34,115 bases of DNA from Chloroflexota bacterium (GTDB lineage: Bacteria; Chloroflexota; Anaerolineae; Caldilineales; Caldilineaceae): NCBI GenBank assembly GCA_003577005.1, contig QEUW01000042.1:1-34115 (forward strand), in the 5' to 3' direction. Positions within the stretch are counted from its first letter, which is position 1; each line of letters opens with the position of its first letter. Shown here in pieces: positions 1 through 9,700 of the stretch. Under the pieces are notes generated by a model. It had not been told where the DNA came from and did no database searches. It was given only the letters and a program-made list of their open reading frames with translations. The position numbers and the translations under genes are program-made.

Positions 1-441
1 CTGCCCCGGCTGCGAGCCTTGGCCCTCACCGATAATATGGCGGTTTTCTCAGCAACAGCCAATGACCTGGGCTATCAACATGTCTTTGCGGAACAGTTGA
101 TCAACCTGATCCAAGAAGGGGACATCGTCATTGCGATTTCGGCAAGCGGCAATTCGCCAAATGTGTTGGAGGCGGTCCGCCTGGCCCGGCAGTACAACGC
201 GTTTACCGTCGGCTGGAGTGGCTACGAGGGCGGCAAGCTGGCTCAAATGGTAGACTTGCCCATCGTCGTACGAAACAACTGTATCGAACAGGTCGAAGAT
301 GTTCATCTGGTGCTAGCCCATATGGTGACGGTTGCAGTTCGCCAGAATGCAACCCAAGGGATGGTACTTCCCATTGCGGTTGGCGACGTCAACGAGCCTA
401 TCGCAGCCGGTGAGCATCGTCCCAATGGTGTGCATTACTGA
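1..441 (+). CDS. gmhA: Phosphoheptose isomerase (SIS domain), 5'-truncated by window edge
   Basis: The frame is open at base 1, so the true start lies outside the window; about 146 C-terminal residues are present. The SIS-domain phosphosugar loop [11 protein letters not shown] is visible. Near the end, QVEDVHL matches the helix that carries the catalytic His of GmhA-type isomerases. GmhA converts sedoheptulose 7-phosphate to D-glycero-D-manno-heptose 7-phosphate in the cytoplasm. The next gene encodes the following-stage phosphatase and starts one base after this stop, so the two are almost certainly co-transcribed. A general SIS-domain isomerase is possible, but the gmhB neighbour favours heptose synthesis. 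The last 25 or so residues look poorly conserved and may be a lineage-specific tail. Confidence 0.85.
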   Translation: MPRLRALALTDNMAVFSATANDLGYQHVFAEQLINLIQEGDIVIAISASGNSPNVLEAVRLARQYNAFTVGWSGYEGGKLAQMVDLPIVVRNNCIEQVEDVHLVLAHMVTVAVRQNATQGMVLPIAVGDVNEPIAAGEHRPNGVHY

Positions 442-442
442 C

Positions 443-1030
443 ATGAGTGCCCACCAGCGCTCACTGGACCAAGGCAGCCGCCTGGCCTTTCAGGCTATCT
501 TGCTGGATCGCGACGGGGTAATCAATCGCGAGCGCGCGGATTATGTCAAAAGTTGGGAGGAGTTTGAGTTTCTGCCGGGGGTCTTGCAAACGTTGGCTAG
601 ACTGGCAGCGCTCAAGGCGCCTATTCTTGTGATCAGCAATCAATCGGCTATTGGCCGCGGAGTGGTAGACCGCTTATGTGTGGATGAGATCCACCGGCGC
701 GCTGGCGCAGTGATCGAAGCGGCAGGTGGGCGGATCGACGCCTTCTTCGTCTGTCCGCACCGTCCCGATGAAGGTTGTGAGTGCCGAAAGCCTAAACCTG
801 GGCTTCTCAGACAGGCCGCTGCTACCTATGCTCTCGACCTGCGCCAGTGTGTCTTTATTGGGGATGCAATTACCGATTTTCAGGCCGCTCAAACAGCCGG
901 TTGCTCATCGATTCTAGTAGAGACAGGGCGTCAGGGGTCCATGCTGCGCACGGCTTTGGAGGGAGTCCCTGGGGCAAAAATAGTAGCGGATCTGGCGGCA
1001 GCGGTTACGCTGATTGTGGGGAGTGTCTGA
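443..1030 (+). CDS. gmhB: D-glycero-D-manno-heptose bisphosphate 7-phosphatase (HAD family)
   Basis: This 195-residue HAD phosphatase removes the 7-phosphate from heptose bisphosphate on the way to ADP- or GDP-heptose. HAD motif I is DRDGVIN (residues 22-28, nucleophile Asp22). The GmhB/HisB-type zinc loop CPHRPDEGCECRKP lies at about 104-117 with Cys104, His106, Cys112 and Cys114. Motif IV is GDAITD (140-145). I chose the ATG at 443, one base after the gmhA stop; an upstream in-frame ATG at 332 would put 37 poorly matching residues inside gmhA. Length fits the family. The specificity (alpha or beta anomer) cannot be read from the sequence. No heptose kinase or nucleotidyltransferase is visible, but either could lie upstream of the window. 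Confidence 0.86.
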   Translation: MSAHQRSLDQGSRLAFQAILLDRDGVINRERADYVKSWEEFEFLPGVLQTLARLAALKAPILVISNQSAIGRGVVDRLCVDEIHRRAGAVIEAAGGRIDAFFVCPHRPDEGCECRKPKPGLLRQAAATYALDLRQCVFIGDAITDFQAAQTAGCSSILVETGRQGSMLRTALEGVPGAKIVADLAAAVTLIVGSV

Positions 1031-1054
1031 GGACACAAGGACACCACACGCATT

Positions 1055-3532
1055 ATGGTTGAAGACAAAGAAAAACCAATCCCGATTGCCCAAATTCATT
1101 GCCCCCATCTTGGGTTAGATGCTGATCCGACGATCATGTTGTCAGAGCCGACAACAGAGCACCGCTGTTACGCTGTACGGCGTCCTGGCGCGCCTGATCT
1201 CGGCCACCAGCAGCATTTTTGTCTCTCGTCGGAGCATGTGCGCTGTCCTCTTCATATTGAATTAGCCCGTCATAGCAACCCGGCTGAACAAACAGCAATT
1301 GTCCCGCTGCGCAGAGAAGTGGTCTGGAGCCGTGATGCGCATCTTTGGCGTGCGAGTGATCCACCACGCCCACCAAAACGCAGGATGTCAGCGCCACTCT
1401 TTGTTGGTGGCGCGCTGGCCGTATTGCTCTTGATCTCGCTGGTGGCAGGCGTCTCGGCCTTTCTTGCTTATCAAGTGGCCTCCAATGCTGCACCGGCTGA
1501 GCCAATCGCCGATACGAACGCGGCCGGCTCAGCTGTGTTAGCCGAACAGTCAGCAACGGCGACGGAAGAGCCGGAGCCAACGGCGACCGATACACTGGCG
1601 CCAACGCCAACAGCCGAGGTTGTCATCCTACCTACTGTTACCCCTGTTGCAGATACGACGACGATGGCGCTTGCCCCGAAAGCGGGCAATGTCAGTTGGT
1701 GGTCGAGCAACAGTATGCCACGCGGCTATACCAACGATTCATTTCTGTATGCCGGCTCACTCCAGGACGATACATATATCTCCGCTATCCGGTTTGACAT
1801 AAGCCGGGTGCCAAGAGGGGCTGAGATCTTCAAGGCCCAGCTAAAGCTAACGGGTCTGCGCGAGGACCGGTTGGTCGCCGACCCGAACACCATCTGGTGG
1901 GTGGAGGTGATGGCCGAAGAAGCTCTCGAGAAACTGGCCGGCGCCGACTTTATGACAGTTTTCAGCGCCCCTTCCTCGATCACGCTGGCGCCCATTCGCA
2001 CAGACGAGCTGGCCAAAGACCAGGTGAATGTGCTGGAGTTCGAGGCACTGGATCGCGCCTGGTTGGAACAACGGCTGTTGAACGGGGACAAGTGGATTAT
2101 CGTCCGCATCAAGGCGACGACACAGGGGGTGGAAACCCGCTTTGGCTGGGACAGCGGGCAAGGGCCTGAAACAACCGGCCATCCCCCTGAATTATTGCTG
2201 ACACTCGGTCCTCCGCCGCCAACACCCCCTCCCATCCCGACCAAGCCCGTGATCGTAGCCACAGCTACTCCGGTGCCTGAGAATCCCATGACCGTGGTGG
2301 CGCTGAATGAAACCGCCACCTATGTTGCCACAGCCGTAGGGACCTATACGCCCATCCCATTTCAGATGGTGACACCGACGCCGTTTCCGGCAAATCTAGA
2401 GACAGTGCAGGCCGTGGCTTTTGCACTGGAGTTGCCCGCGGTCGTGCCCGATACGCCCACACCCGGAAATGACGCAACAGCTACTTTTGTCTCTGCCATC
2501 GCCACCGCGGTGGCACAGACGACTGGCACCTATACACCGGTTCCGACTGGCTACGTGACACCTATCTTGATCTATCCATCGCCTCCCGCGGAAAGCATTT
2601 TGACGGTCGTTGCGCGTGAGACGGCTGCAGCCGCTGCTGCGTTGCGCGAGACGCCCACGCCCGTGCCGTTTAACGCCGTCTTTGGCGAGTATGTGGTGGC
2701 CACGCCTACGCCAGAAAATGTGCTCACCGCAGCCGTGGTGGTGGCGCAAGCCACAGCCGACGCCGAGGCGAATGGAACACCGCGACCGACACCGTGGAAT
2801 TGGATCGTCATTACGCCGACACCCTTGCCGGTGGAGCCGACAGCGACGCCAACCGCAATCATTGAAGCGCTTTCGCTGACGCCTACAATTACACCTACGC
2901 CTCAACCTCTGGCATCGCTGGACCAAATCATGCCAGGGTTGCGTAACCACATTCTCTTCAAAACCACACGCAACGGTGTAGAGGAGATATTTGCTCTCGA
3001 TCTGGCAACCAACCAGTTGTCACGCATCAATGACTCGCGCGTCTATCCCATGGCGCGCGAGCAATTGACGCGCTCGCCAGATGGAAGAGCAACGGTGATC
3101 GTAGAAGCGGATGACACGGGTGTCCGCCAGATCAAAATCAGCTTCGCTGATTCCGGTGAAAGACGTCGAATTACGACATTCCCCCCCAAAGTCCGCGGCG
3201 CCGACCAGATTAGCTATGACCCTGCCTGGTCTCCGACCGGCAATCTGATCGCATTTGTCACCAACAATACGGGCAATGACGAAATTTTTACGATTGACCC
3301 AGAAGGCCAGGTGCTGACGCAACTCACCTTTAATCGCACCGAGTGGGACAAACATCCTAGCTGGTCACCCGATGGCAGCCAGATTGTCTTCTTCTCCAAC
3401 CGGGATACTAGCTTGCGGCGGCTGTGGATCATGAACGCCGATGGTTCGGAACAGCGAGAAATCAGCAGTTTGGGGCAGCCTGGGCCAGCGAATCCAGATT
3501 ATGAAGACTGGGATCCGGTCTGGGTACGCTAA
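1055..3532 (+). CDS. Membrane-anchored multidomain surface protein: Cys/His module, TM, beta-sandwich, TP repeats, TolB-like repeats
   Basis: The 825-residue protein has a clear modular order. Residues 15-65 hold a Cys/His-rich module (HCPHLGLDADP, HRCY, HQQHFCL, then Cys64) that could bind a metal; Cys16, 38, 56 and 64 are the candidates. A basic stretch PPKRR precedes one membrane helix at about 114-140. A Thr/Pro linker follows, then a beta-rich domain at about 210-385 resembling DNRLRE/CBM96-type sandwiches. A TP-rich region with about three similar units runs from 386 to 625. The C-terminal 200 residues carry PD40/TolB-like blades (SPDGRATVIVE, AWSPTGNLIAF, SWSPDGSQIVFF). The predicted topology is cytoplasmic N-terminus and large external C-terminus. 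Its position between heptose genes and a polysaccharide co-polymerase suggests an envelope role; the exact function is unknown. Confidence 0.82.
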   Translation: MVEDKEKPIPIAQIHCPHLGLDADPTIMLSEPTTEHRCYAVRRPGAPDLGHQQHFCLSSEHVRCPLHIELARHSNPAEQTAIVPLRREVVWSRDAHLWRASDPPRPPKRRMSAPLFVGGALAVLLLISLVAGVSAFLAYQVASNAAPAEPIADTNAAGSAVLAEQSATATEEPEPTATDTLAPTPTAEVVILPTVTPVADTTTMALAPKAGNVSWWSSNSMPRGYTNDSFLYAGSLQDDTYISAIRFDISRVPRGAEIFKAQLKLTGLREDRLVADPNTIWWVEVMAEEALEKLAGADFMTVFSAPSSITLAPIRTDELAKDQVNVLEFEALDRAWLEQRLLNGDKWIIVRIKATTQGVETRFGWDSGQGPETTGHPPELLLTLGPPPPTPPPIPTKPVIVATATPVPENPMTVVALNETATYVATAVGTYTPIPFQMVTPTPFPANLETVQAVAFALELPAVVPDTPTPGNDATATFVSAIATAVAQTTGTYTPVPTGYVTPILIYPSPPAESILTVVARETAAAAAALRETPTPVPFNAVFGEYVVATPTPENVLTAAVVVAQATADAEANGTPRPTPWNWIVITPTPLPVEPTATPTAIIEALSLTPTITPTPQPLASLDQIMPGLRNHILFKTTRNGVEEIFALDLATNQLSRINDSRVYPMAREQLTRSPDGRATVIVEADDTGVRQIKISFADSGERRRITTFPPKVRGADQISYDPAWSPTGNLIAFVTNNTGNDEIFTIDPEGQVLTQLTFNRTEWDKHPSWSPDGSQIVFFSNRDTSLRRLWIMNADGSEQREISSLGQPGPANPDYEDWDPVWVR

Positions 3533-3536
3533 GGAA

Positions 3537-3566
3537 TTCATTGCGGCGCCGTTCTCGTGCTATTAT
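3537..3566 (+). promoter_or_regulatory. Candidate sigma-70-type promoter for the BY-kinase gene
   Basis: TATTAT at 3561-3566 is preceded by TGC, giving an extended -10 (TGCTATTAT). A weak -35-like TTCATT lies at 3537-3542 with an 18-base spacer. It sits in the 90-base gap upstream of the start at 3623. The same GTGCTAT core occurs at several other gaps in the window. The -35 match is poor. Confidence 0.35.
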
Positions 3567-3622
3567 AGGCTTTCCGGCCCGATACCTCGCACGTTGCCGA
3601 CGGCGATAGAGGAATACAAAGC

Positions 3623-5455
3623 ATGAGCGATCAATTCGACCTGTACGAGTATCTGCGACCTCTTCTGCGTTGGTGGTGGTTACTCGTTGCTGCGACGCTT
3701 GTTGCGGTGCTGGCCAGCTTTATCTACGTGACTAGCCAGCCGCCATTATATATGGCGCGGGCAACGTTAATGGTCGGGTCAAGCACCCAAGATCGAAATC
3801 CCAGTGGCGGAGAATTCTATCTAACCAACCAGTTGGCGGAGACCTACGCTGACATTGCAAACCGCGCACCTGTGCGTATCGCTGCAATGGAGGCTCTGGG
3901 GATGGAATGGTTGCCATATTTTACCGTAAGTCATGTTCCCAATCGCCCCATGATTCAACTGTCGGTTTATGACGAAGATCCTGACCGCGCCTTTGTTGTT
4001 GCCGAGGAGTTGGTCCGGCAGATTATTTTGCTAGGCCCGGAAGAGGAACAAGCGCGCCAGGATTTTGTGGATCAGCAACTGGCAAAGTTGCAGGCGAGTA
4101 TCACTGAAACAGAACAGGCGATCATCGACCGTGAGAACGAACTGCTCACGATTGACAGTGCACGTGGTTTGGCCGACAAACAAGTGGAAATCCGCGCCCT
4201 GCAAGAGAAGTTGACCACGATGCAGCGCAACTATGCCGATCTGATGGCCACCACTCAGCGGGGGGCAGTCAATGCAGTGAGAGTATTGGAGCCCGTGGCG
4301 CGGCCCAACGAACCCATCAGTTCTGAACTTGCAAAGAACCTGGCTGTTGCCGCCGTTCTTGGTTTTGTTCTGGCTGCCGGTGGCGCCTATCTGCTCGAAT
4401 TTGTGGATAAAACGTTCCGCGATGCTGAGCAGTTGAAAGAAGTGTTGGACGTGCCCTTGCTCGGTTCAGTGCCGGCTATGAGCACGACCAAAGAAGGTGG
4501 CGAGGACAAGCTGATCATGATGCACAACGACCCGACAACTGCGGTCGAAGCGTACCGTATGGTCCGCACCAATTTGCAGTTTTCCGCCGTCGATCACTCG
4601 CTGCGCCTGCTCCTGATCACCAGCGCCGAAGTAAAAGATGGTAAGTCACTCACAGCGGCCAATCTGAGCATTGCGCTGGCCAGCGCCGGCAAAAAAGTGG
4701 TTCTGATGGACGCAGACCTCCACCGGCCCGCGCAGCAACGGCTTTTTAAGCTCTACAACCACATGGGGGTTACAACCGCACTGTTGGCCGGAGATGCCAA
4801 CTTGGACCAACTCCTTCAGCCCACGATTGTTCCCGGTCTTTCGGTATTGACCTCAGGCCCCTTGCCGCCCAATCCGGCTGAACTGCTAGGCACCCGGAGA
4901 ATGAACGATCTGCTTGCTAAGTTGCAGGAGATCGCCGACATCGTCGTCATCGACAGCCCACCGCTCACTGCGGTCGTCGACAGCCTTATCCTTGGCACGC
5001 AAGTTGATGGCATTCTTTTGGTCGTGCGCGCACAGAAGACCCGTCGCGATCTGGCAAAGCGGGCCCTCGACGCCTTGCGCCAGGTCCAAACTCGTGTCAT
5101 CGGGGCCGTTTTTAACGGAGTGCCTACACCCCAGATCGACTTCTATAACCGCAAGTACGGTTACTATCAGACAGCTTATGGGCAGCGGGCGCGACAAGGC
5201 ACGACAAACCGCCGGGCCGGCGCTGGTATGCCTGACGTTATCCTCAGCGCCGATTACGATCTGGTAGATCGATCTGCAGCGAGCGCAGGCACCGGTGATT
5301 GGGTTGCTAGCAAGGTGACACCAGAACAACCGGCAGGTAACGGCACACCGTCCACTGGTGTAGAAACACCAGATAAGGAGACTGGGTCACACCCTAATGC
5401 CAATGGCGTTGTGAGACCGCTCATACGCCGGCGCACTGGTTTCCCCTACAAATAA
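3623..5455 (+). CDS. Polysaccharide co-polymerase / bacterial tyrosine kinase (Wzz + CpsD/BY-kinase fusion)
   Basis: This 610-residue inner-membrane protein likely controls chain length or export of an exopolysaccharide. The Wzz-type N-terminus begins before a membrane helix at about 16-37 (LLRWWWLLVAATLVAVL). A coiled-coil extracytoplasmic part follows, and a second helix at about 235-258 returns the chain inside. The kinase half carries a P-loop with DGKSLTAANL (Lys341), a Walker A' VVLMDADLHRP and a Walker B IVVIDSPP near 440. The P-loop reads EVKDGKS rather than the common PGEGKS. A Tyr cluster (FYNRKYGYYQTAY, about 507-519) is a likely autophosphorylation site but is followed by about 90 further residues instead of ending the protein. 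ATG 3623 is chosen because the Wzz domain begins at once. Confidence 0.88.
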   Translation: MSDQFDLYEYLRPLLRWWWLLVAATLVAVLASFIYVTSQPPLYMARATLMVGSSTQDRNPSGGEFYLTNQLAETYADIANRAPVRIAAMEALGMEWLPYFTVSHVPNRPMIQLSVYDEDPDRAFVVAEELVRQIILLGPEEEQARQDFVDQQLAKLQASITETEQAIIDRENELLTIDSARGLADKQVEIRALQEKLTTMQRNYADLMATTQRGAVNAVRVLEPVARPNEPISSELAKNLAVAAVLGFVLAAGGAYLLEFVDKTFRDAEQLKEVLDVPLLGSVPAMSTTKEGGEDKLIMMHNDPTTAVEAYRMVRTNLQFSAVDHSLRLLLITSAEVKDGKSLTAANLSIALASAGKKVVLMDADLHRPAQQRLFKLYNHMGVTTALLAGDANLDQLLQPTIVPGLSVLTSGPLPPNPAELLGTRRMNDLLAKLQEIADIVVIDSPPLTAVVDSLILGTQVDGILLVVRAQKTRRDLAKRALDALRQVQTRVIGAVFNGVPTPQIDFYNRKYGYYQTAYGQRARQGTTNRRAGAGMPDVILSADYDLVDRSAASAGTGDWVASKVTPEQPAGNGTPSTGVETPDKETGSHPNANGVVRPLIRRRTGFPYK

Positions 5456-5460
5456 GAACC

Positions 5461-5499
5461 CTGACCAGCACACACCGTATGACCAGCGTGTGCGGTCAG
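5461..5499. terminator. Hairpin between convergent genes, likely bidirectional terminator
   Basis: CTGACC-a-GCACAC (5461-5473) pairs with GTGTGCGGTCAG (5488-5499), giving a 12-bp stem with one bulged A and a 14-base loop. It occupies the 52-base gap between the convergent stops of the BY-kinase and P450 genes. There is no clear T-run on either side. Confidence 0.5.
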
Positions 5500-5507
5500 A
5501 AATGGCC

Positions 5508-6740
5508 TTACACCGAGCCAGCGTTCCAGTGAACTGGCAACCCCGTTACCCCGCGCAAGATCGGCACCCCACGCCAGACCAATGCTTCCGGCGCAACCGC
5601 AAGCCGGAGGTCCGGTAGGCGGCGTATGAGCGTCGCAAATGCGATCTCTCCCTCTAGTCGCGCCAGTGGGGCACCCAGACAATAATGTATCCCCAAGCCA
5701 AAACCGAGGTGGCGCATGTTTGACCGTGTCAGATCGAAGCGATTTGGGTGTTCGAAGTGCGCCGGGTCGCGATCCGCTGCGGCCAACACCAGGCTGACAG
5801 CATCACCGCGACGGATGGTCTGCCCCCCTACGGCTACGTCCTCGGCGGCGAAACGCATGGTGGCGCGCTCCACCGGCCCATCATAGCGCAGGCTCTCCTC
5901 AACGGCATTCCGGATCAGACCAGGCTGCTGCCGAAGCCGATCCAACTGGGCCGGGTGTTGAAGCAACGCCAGTACACCGTTGCCAATGAGGTTGACCACG
6001 GTCTCGTGCCCGGCAACGACGAGAAGGATCATCATACTAAAGAGTTCCTCCTCGCTCAGCCGGTCACCTGCCTCCTCCACTGCAAGCAATGAAGAGATCA
6101 GGTCATTGTGCGGGCGTTGGCGCCGGTCGGCAAAGACCTGGCGCAGGTAGCCGGTAAAGTCTTCCATCAGCCGGCGGGTTTTGAGATACTTTTTTGTACT
6201 GCGCTGGAGATTGACCGAAGGCGTGACAAAGGCGTCCGACCAGCGTCGAAAGCGCGCTCGGTCGCGCGCCGGGATGCCCAACAGCTCGGCGATGACGGTC
6301 ATGGGCAGGGGGAAGGCAAAGTCCTCGATCAAATCCATCCGGCCGCGAGCCTGCACCCGATCAAGCAGATCATCGGCGATGTCTTGAACTCGCCCGGCCA
6401 TCTGCTGCACTACTGCCGCAGTAAATGCCTTATTGACAAGCGTGCGCAGACGCGTATGGTCGGGCGGGTCGAGGTTGAGCATGTGATTGCTCAATAGGTT
6501 GACCAGAGGCGGCGTCGGCGGAAGTTGGGCGCGTTCCATTGGGGTCATGGTGTTGCGCACATCTTTGACAAAGTGCGTGTGGTCACGCAATAGAGCAGCT
6601 ACGTCGTCATAGCGTGTGATAAACCAGATCGACTTGCCGTTTGCGGCGTCGCGCCGGTAGACTGGCATCGCCTGGCGCATCGTTGCATAGGTAGGGTAAG
6701 GATTCGCCTTAAAGTGTGGCCCAAAGAGATCGAGTTTCAC
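5508..6740 (-). CDS. Cytochrome P450 (bacterial class I/CYP107-like)
   Basis: The 410-residue soluble P450 has all hallmark elements: I-helix AGHET (243-247) for oxygen activation, the K-helix ExxR at EESLR (Glu282, Arg285), and the heme loop FGLGIHYCLG with Cys354 as thiolate ligand. The length is normal for soluble bacterial P450s, which need separate redox partners; none is seen here. The start is GTG 6740, which opens VKLDLFGPHFKANPYP, with GGACAGG just upstream; longer versions of the frame read into the synthetase gene with no P450 similarity. The start lies 32 bases inside the preceding synthetase gene, so translation is probably coupled. The likely substrate is the acyl chain or acyl-amino acid made by that synthetase, which is inferred from context only. 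Confidence 0.92.
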   Translation of the reverse strand: MKLDLFGPHFKANPYPTYATMRQAMPVYRRDAANGKSIWFITRYDDVAALLRDHTHFVKDVRNTMTPMERAQLPPTPPLVNLLSNHMLNLDPPDHTRLRTLVNKAFTAAVVQQMAGRVQDIADDLLDRVQARGRMDLIEDFAFPLPMTVIAELLGIPARDRARFRRWSDAFVTPSVNLQRSTKKYLKTRRLMEDFTGYLRQVFADRRQRPHNDLISSLLAVEEAGDRLSEEELFSMMILLVVAGHETVVNLIGNGVLALLQHPAQLDRLRQQPGLIRNAVEESLRYDGPVERATMRFAAEDVAVGGQTIRRGDAVSLVLAAADRDPAHFEHPNRFDLTRSNMRHLGFGLGIHYCLGAPLARLEGEIAFATLIRRLPDLRLAVAPEALVWRGVPILRGVTGLPVHWNAGSV

Positions 6741-9700
6741 GTACCTGTCCAGGGATCGACGTTTGGCTACTTGAGGCGGCCAGGCATTCACGCAATTTTG
6801 CCGCCAGAACCTCGACATGGGGGGATTTGAACATTCCTTCGTGGGAACCGGGAATGATATGGCGCTCCACTCCCCCCGCGGCCAGGCGCCGCCACCCCGC
6901 AACAGGGTCGGCCCCCGGCAAGAGCGACTGCGTGCGCGCCTGGAAGAGGATGACCTTACCGGGGTAGATTTGTGGCTGGTAGGCCCGCAAAGCCCGGAAA
7001 TGGGCCTCGATGAGCCGTTGGCGGTATTCTGGCAATTCAGCCCCGTAGTCAACAATATCCGCGGCGTCAAGCTGCCCAGGGTCATAGCCATACTGTCGAA
7101 ATGGGCGGCCACTGCTCTTCCACACTGCGTTCAATTTGCGTCTTAGGCGCCGCATGAGCAGCGCCGGGTCAGATTGCAGAAGCGTGCCCAACCAAAAAGG
7201 GAGATTGCGCAGAAAGCGAAGAAGCCAGCTGATCTGCCTTATTGGGGTCCCCTGAAGACCGTACGTCACATTGGGAGGCGCGTGGTCAAACATTGCCAGG
7301 AGCGCGATTTCTTGCCCTTGCGCAAGGAGTTGCCGGCTCATTTCGAGCGCGATTGCGCCGCCAAAACTGGCGCCTCCGAGAAAATAGGGGCCGGTGGGCT
7401 GGAAGCTACGAATTTCAGCAATGTAGCGGCTCGCCATTGCCTCGATCCTGTCGAGTGGCGGCTCCAAGCCTTCAAGCCCACGCGCCTGGATGCCGTAAAA
7501 GGGTTGGTCTGGAGCGAGCTGGAGCGCCAATTCTCGGAACCAAAGGATGTCTCCGGTGATGCCGTGGATGCAGAAAAAAGGCGGTTTGTGACCGTGCGCC
7601 TGGAGAGGAACCAGGGAGGGCCAACCCCGGACCCGCCCTTGTTGTTCAATGAGCCGGGCAAGCTGCTCGATTGTAGCGACCTCGAATAGCGTGCTGAGCG
7701 GCAGGTTGATATGGAAGGTCCGCTCGATTTCGACGAGAAGACGCACAGCCAGCAGAGAGTGCCCGCCCAGATCGAAAAAGTTATCTCGAATGCCGACGTC
7801 ACCGATGCCTAATCCTAATATCCTCTCCCAAATCCGAACCAGTTCCACCTCAAGCCAGGTACGCGGTGCAAGGGTGGCAGAGTCGCCCACTACACGTTCA
7901 GGCGCGGGCAGGGAGCGACGGTCTATCTTGTTGTTCGGCGTGAGCGGCAGGCTCTCCATTATCACAAAGAAGGATGGGATCATATACGCGGGCAACTTCC
8001 CCTTGAGAAAGTTGTTTAACGTGCGCTCACCGGGTGTGTGCCCTGGTTGAGGCACCACATAGGCTACCAGGCGCGGGTCACCGGGCTGATCCGTGCGGAC
8101 AGTTACGACTGCCTGCTCCACTGCCGGGTGTTGTGCGAGAACTGTTTCAATTTCACCAGGTTCGATACGAAAGCCGCGAATCTTCACCTGGTGGTCGAGA
8201 CGGCCAAGAAATTGGACGCTGCCGTCGGGCAGGTAACGGGCCCGATCGCCGGTTTTATAAACACGCGCAGATGAACCAGGCTGGAAAGGGTGGGGCAAAA
8301 ACTTCTCGCGGGTCAATTCTGGCCGGTAGAGATAACCATGCGCCAGCCCCTCGCCACCGATGTATAGTTCACCGGCTACGCCGATAGGCACCGGCTGCAA
8401 CTGGGTATCGAGAATATAGAGCTGTGTGTTGGCAATCGGCCGGCCAATGGTGATGGGTTCGTTCTTTCTCACCCGCTGCACCGTGGACCAAACAGTCGTT
8501 TCGGTTGGGCCGTACATGTTCCACAATTCGGCGCACCGGGTCAGCAGCGCATCGGCCAGGTCGCGTGTCAAATGTTCACCCCCACAAAGGATCTTGAGGT
8601 TTGCATCCCCTGCCCAGCCTGCTTCCACCAACAGGCGCCAGGTGGCAGGGGTGGCCTGCATCACTGTCGCCTTAGAATCCACCAGTTTTTGTGCCAGGCG
8701 TTGGCCGTCGGCGGCAACCTCCCGGCTGGCGAGCACAACCTGCGCACCGCAGAGCAGTGGAAGGTACAACTCTAATGCGGCGATATCAAACGAAACGGTA
8801 GTAACCGCCAGCAGGATATCCTCCTGGCTCAGGCCCGGTTCTTGGCGCATGGCGTGCAAAAAGTTTGTCAGCGCATGGTGCGAGACTGCCACCCCTTTGG
8901 GTTTGCCGGTAGAGCCGGATGTGTAGATGACATAGGCCAGCGAATCGGGCGCCGTCCGGCTCGGCGGATTGGCCGTAGGCTCGGCGGCAATTTGCTCCCA
9001 GTCGCTGTCCAGGCAGACCACGCGGATGCTCTGCTCTGCACTGTCGGCTACAAGCCGCTGTTGGGTTATCAAGAGCGACGCCTGTGCATCGGCCAGCATA
9101 AAGGCCAGCCGCTCCTTGGGAAAGGTAGGGTCGAGTGGAAGATATGCCCCCCCGGCTTTGAGGACCCCCAGCAGCCCAATGACCAACTCGGGTGAGCGAT
9201 CCAGGCTAATACCGACAGGAACATCTGGCCCAACCCCCAACTTCTGTAGATAGTGCGCCAATTGATTGGCTCTCCGGTTGAGTTCCCCGTACGTTAACTG
9301 CTCTTCGTGCGTTCCCGCCAGCGCAGGGGCCCGCACGGCCACGCGGTTGAGGTTACGCTCGGCCTCTTGTTCAAACAACTGATGGACACCTTGTGCAGCC
9401 GGATAGTCACGCTGCGTATGATTCCAGTCGACGACGATCTGCTGCCACTCGTCTGCTGTTAGTAACTGCAACTTTGCAATTGGCTGGTCAAGACCGTCTG
9501 CAACAATCTGTTCGAGCAGCGTCTGATAGTGACGCAACATGCGAGTGATCGTTTGAGATTCATAGAGATCTGTATTGTATTCTAACGAGATACGTTGGTA
9601 AAACTGAAGATCGGTGACAGTTAAGGAGAGATCGAATTGCGCCGCGCCCCGGTCGATCTCAAGAATTGTTCCTTTGACCTCACCAAACTTCAACGTGGGA

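Noticed and set aside
6741..7112. N-terminal extension of the P450 by about 124 residues
   Set aside because: This part lies inside the thioesterase region of the synthetase in another frame and has no P450 similarity; GTG 6740 gives a normal-length enzyme.
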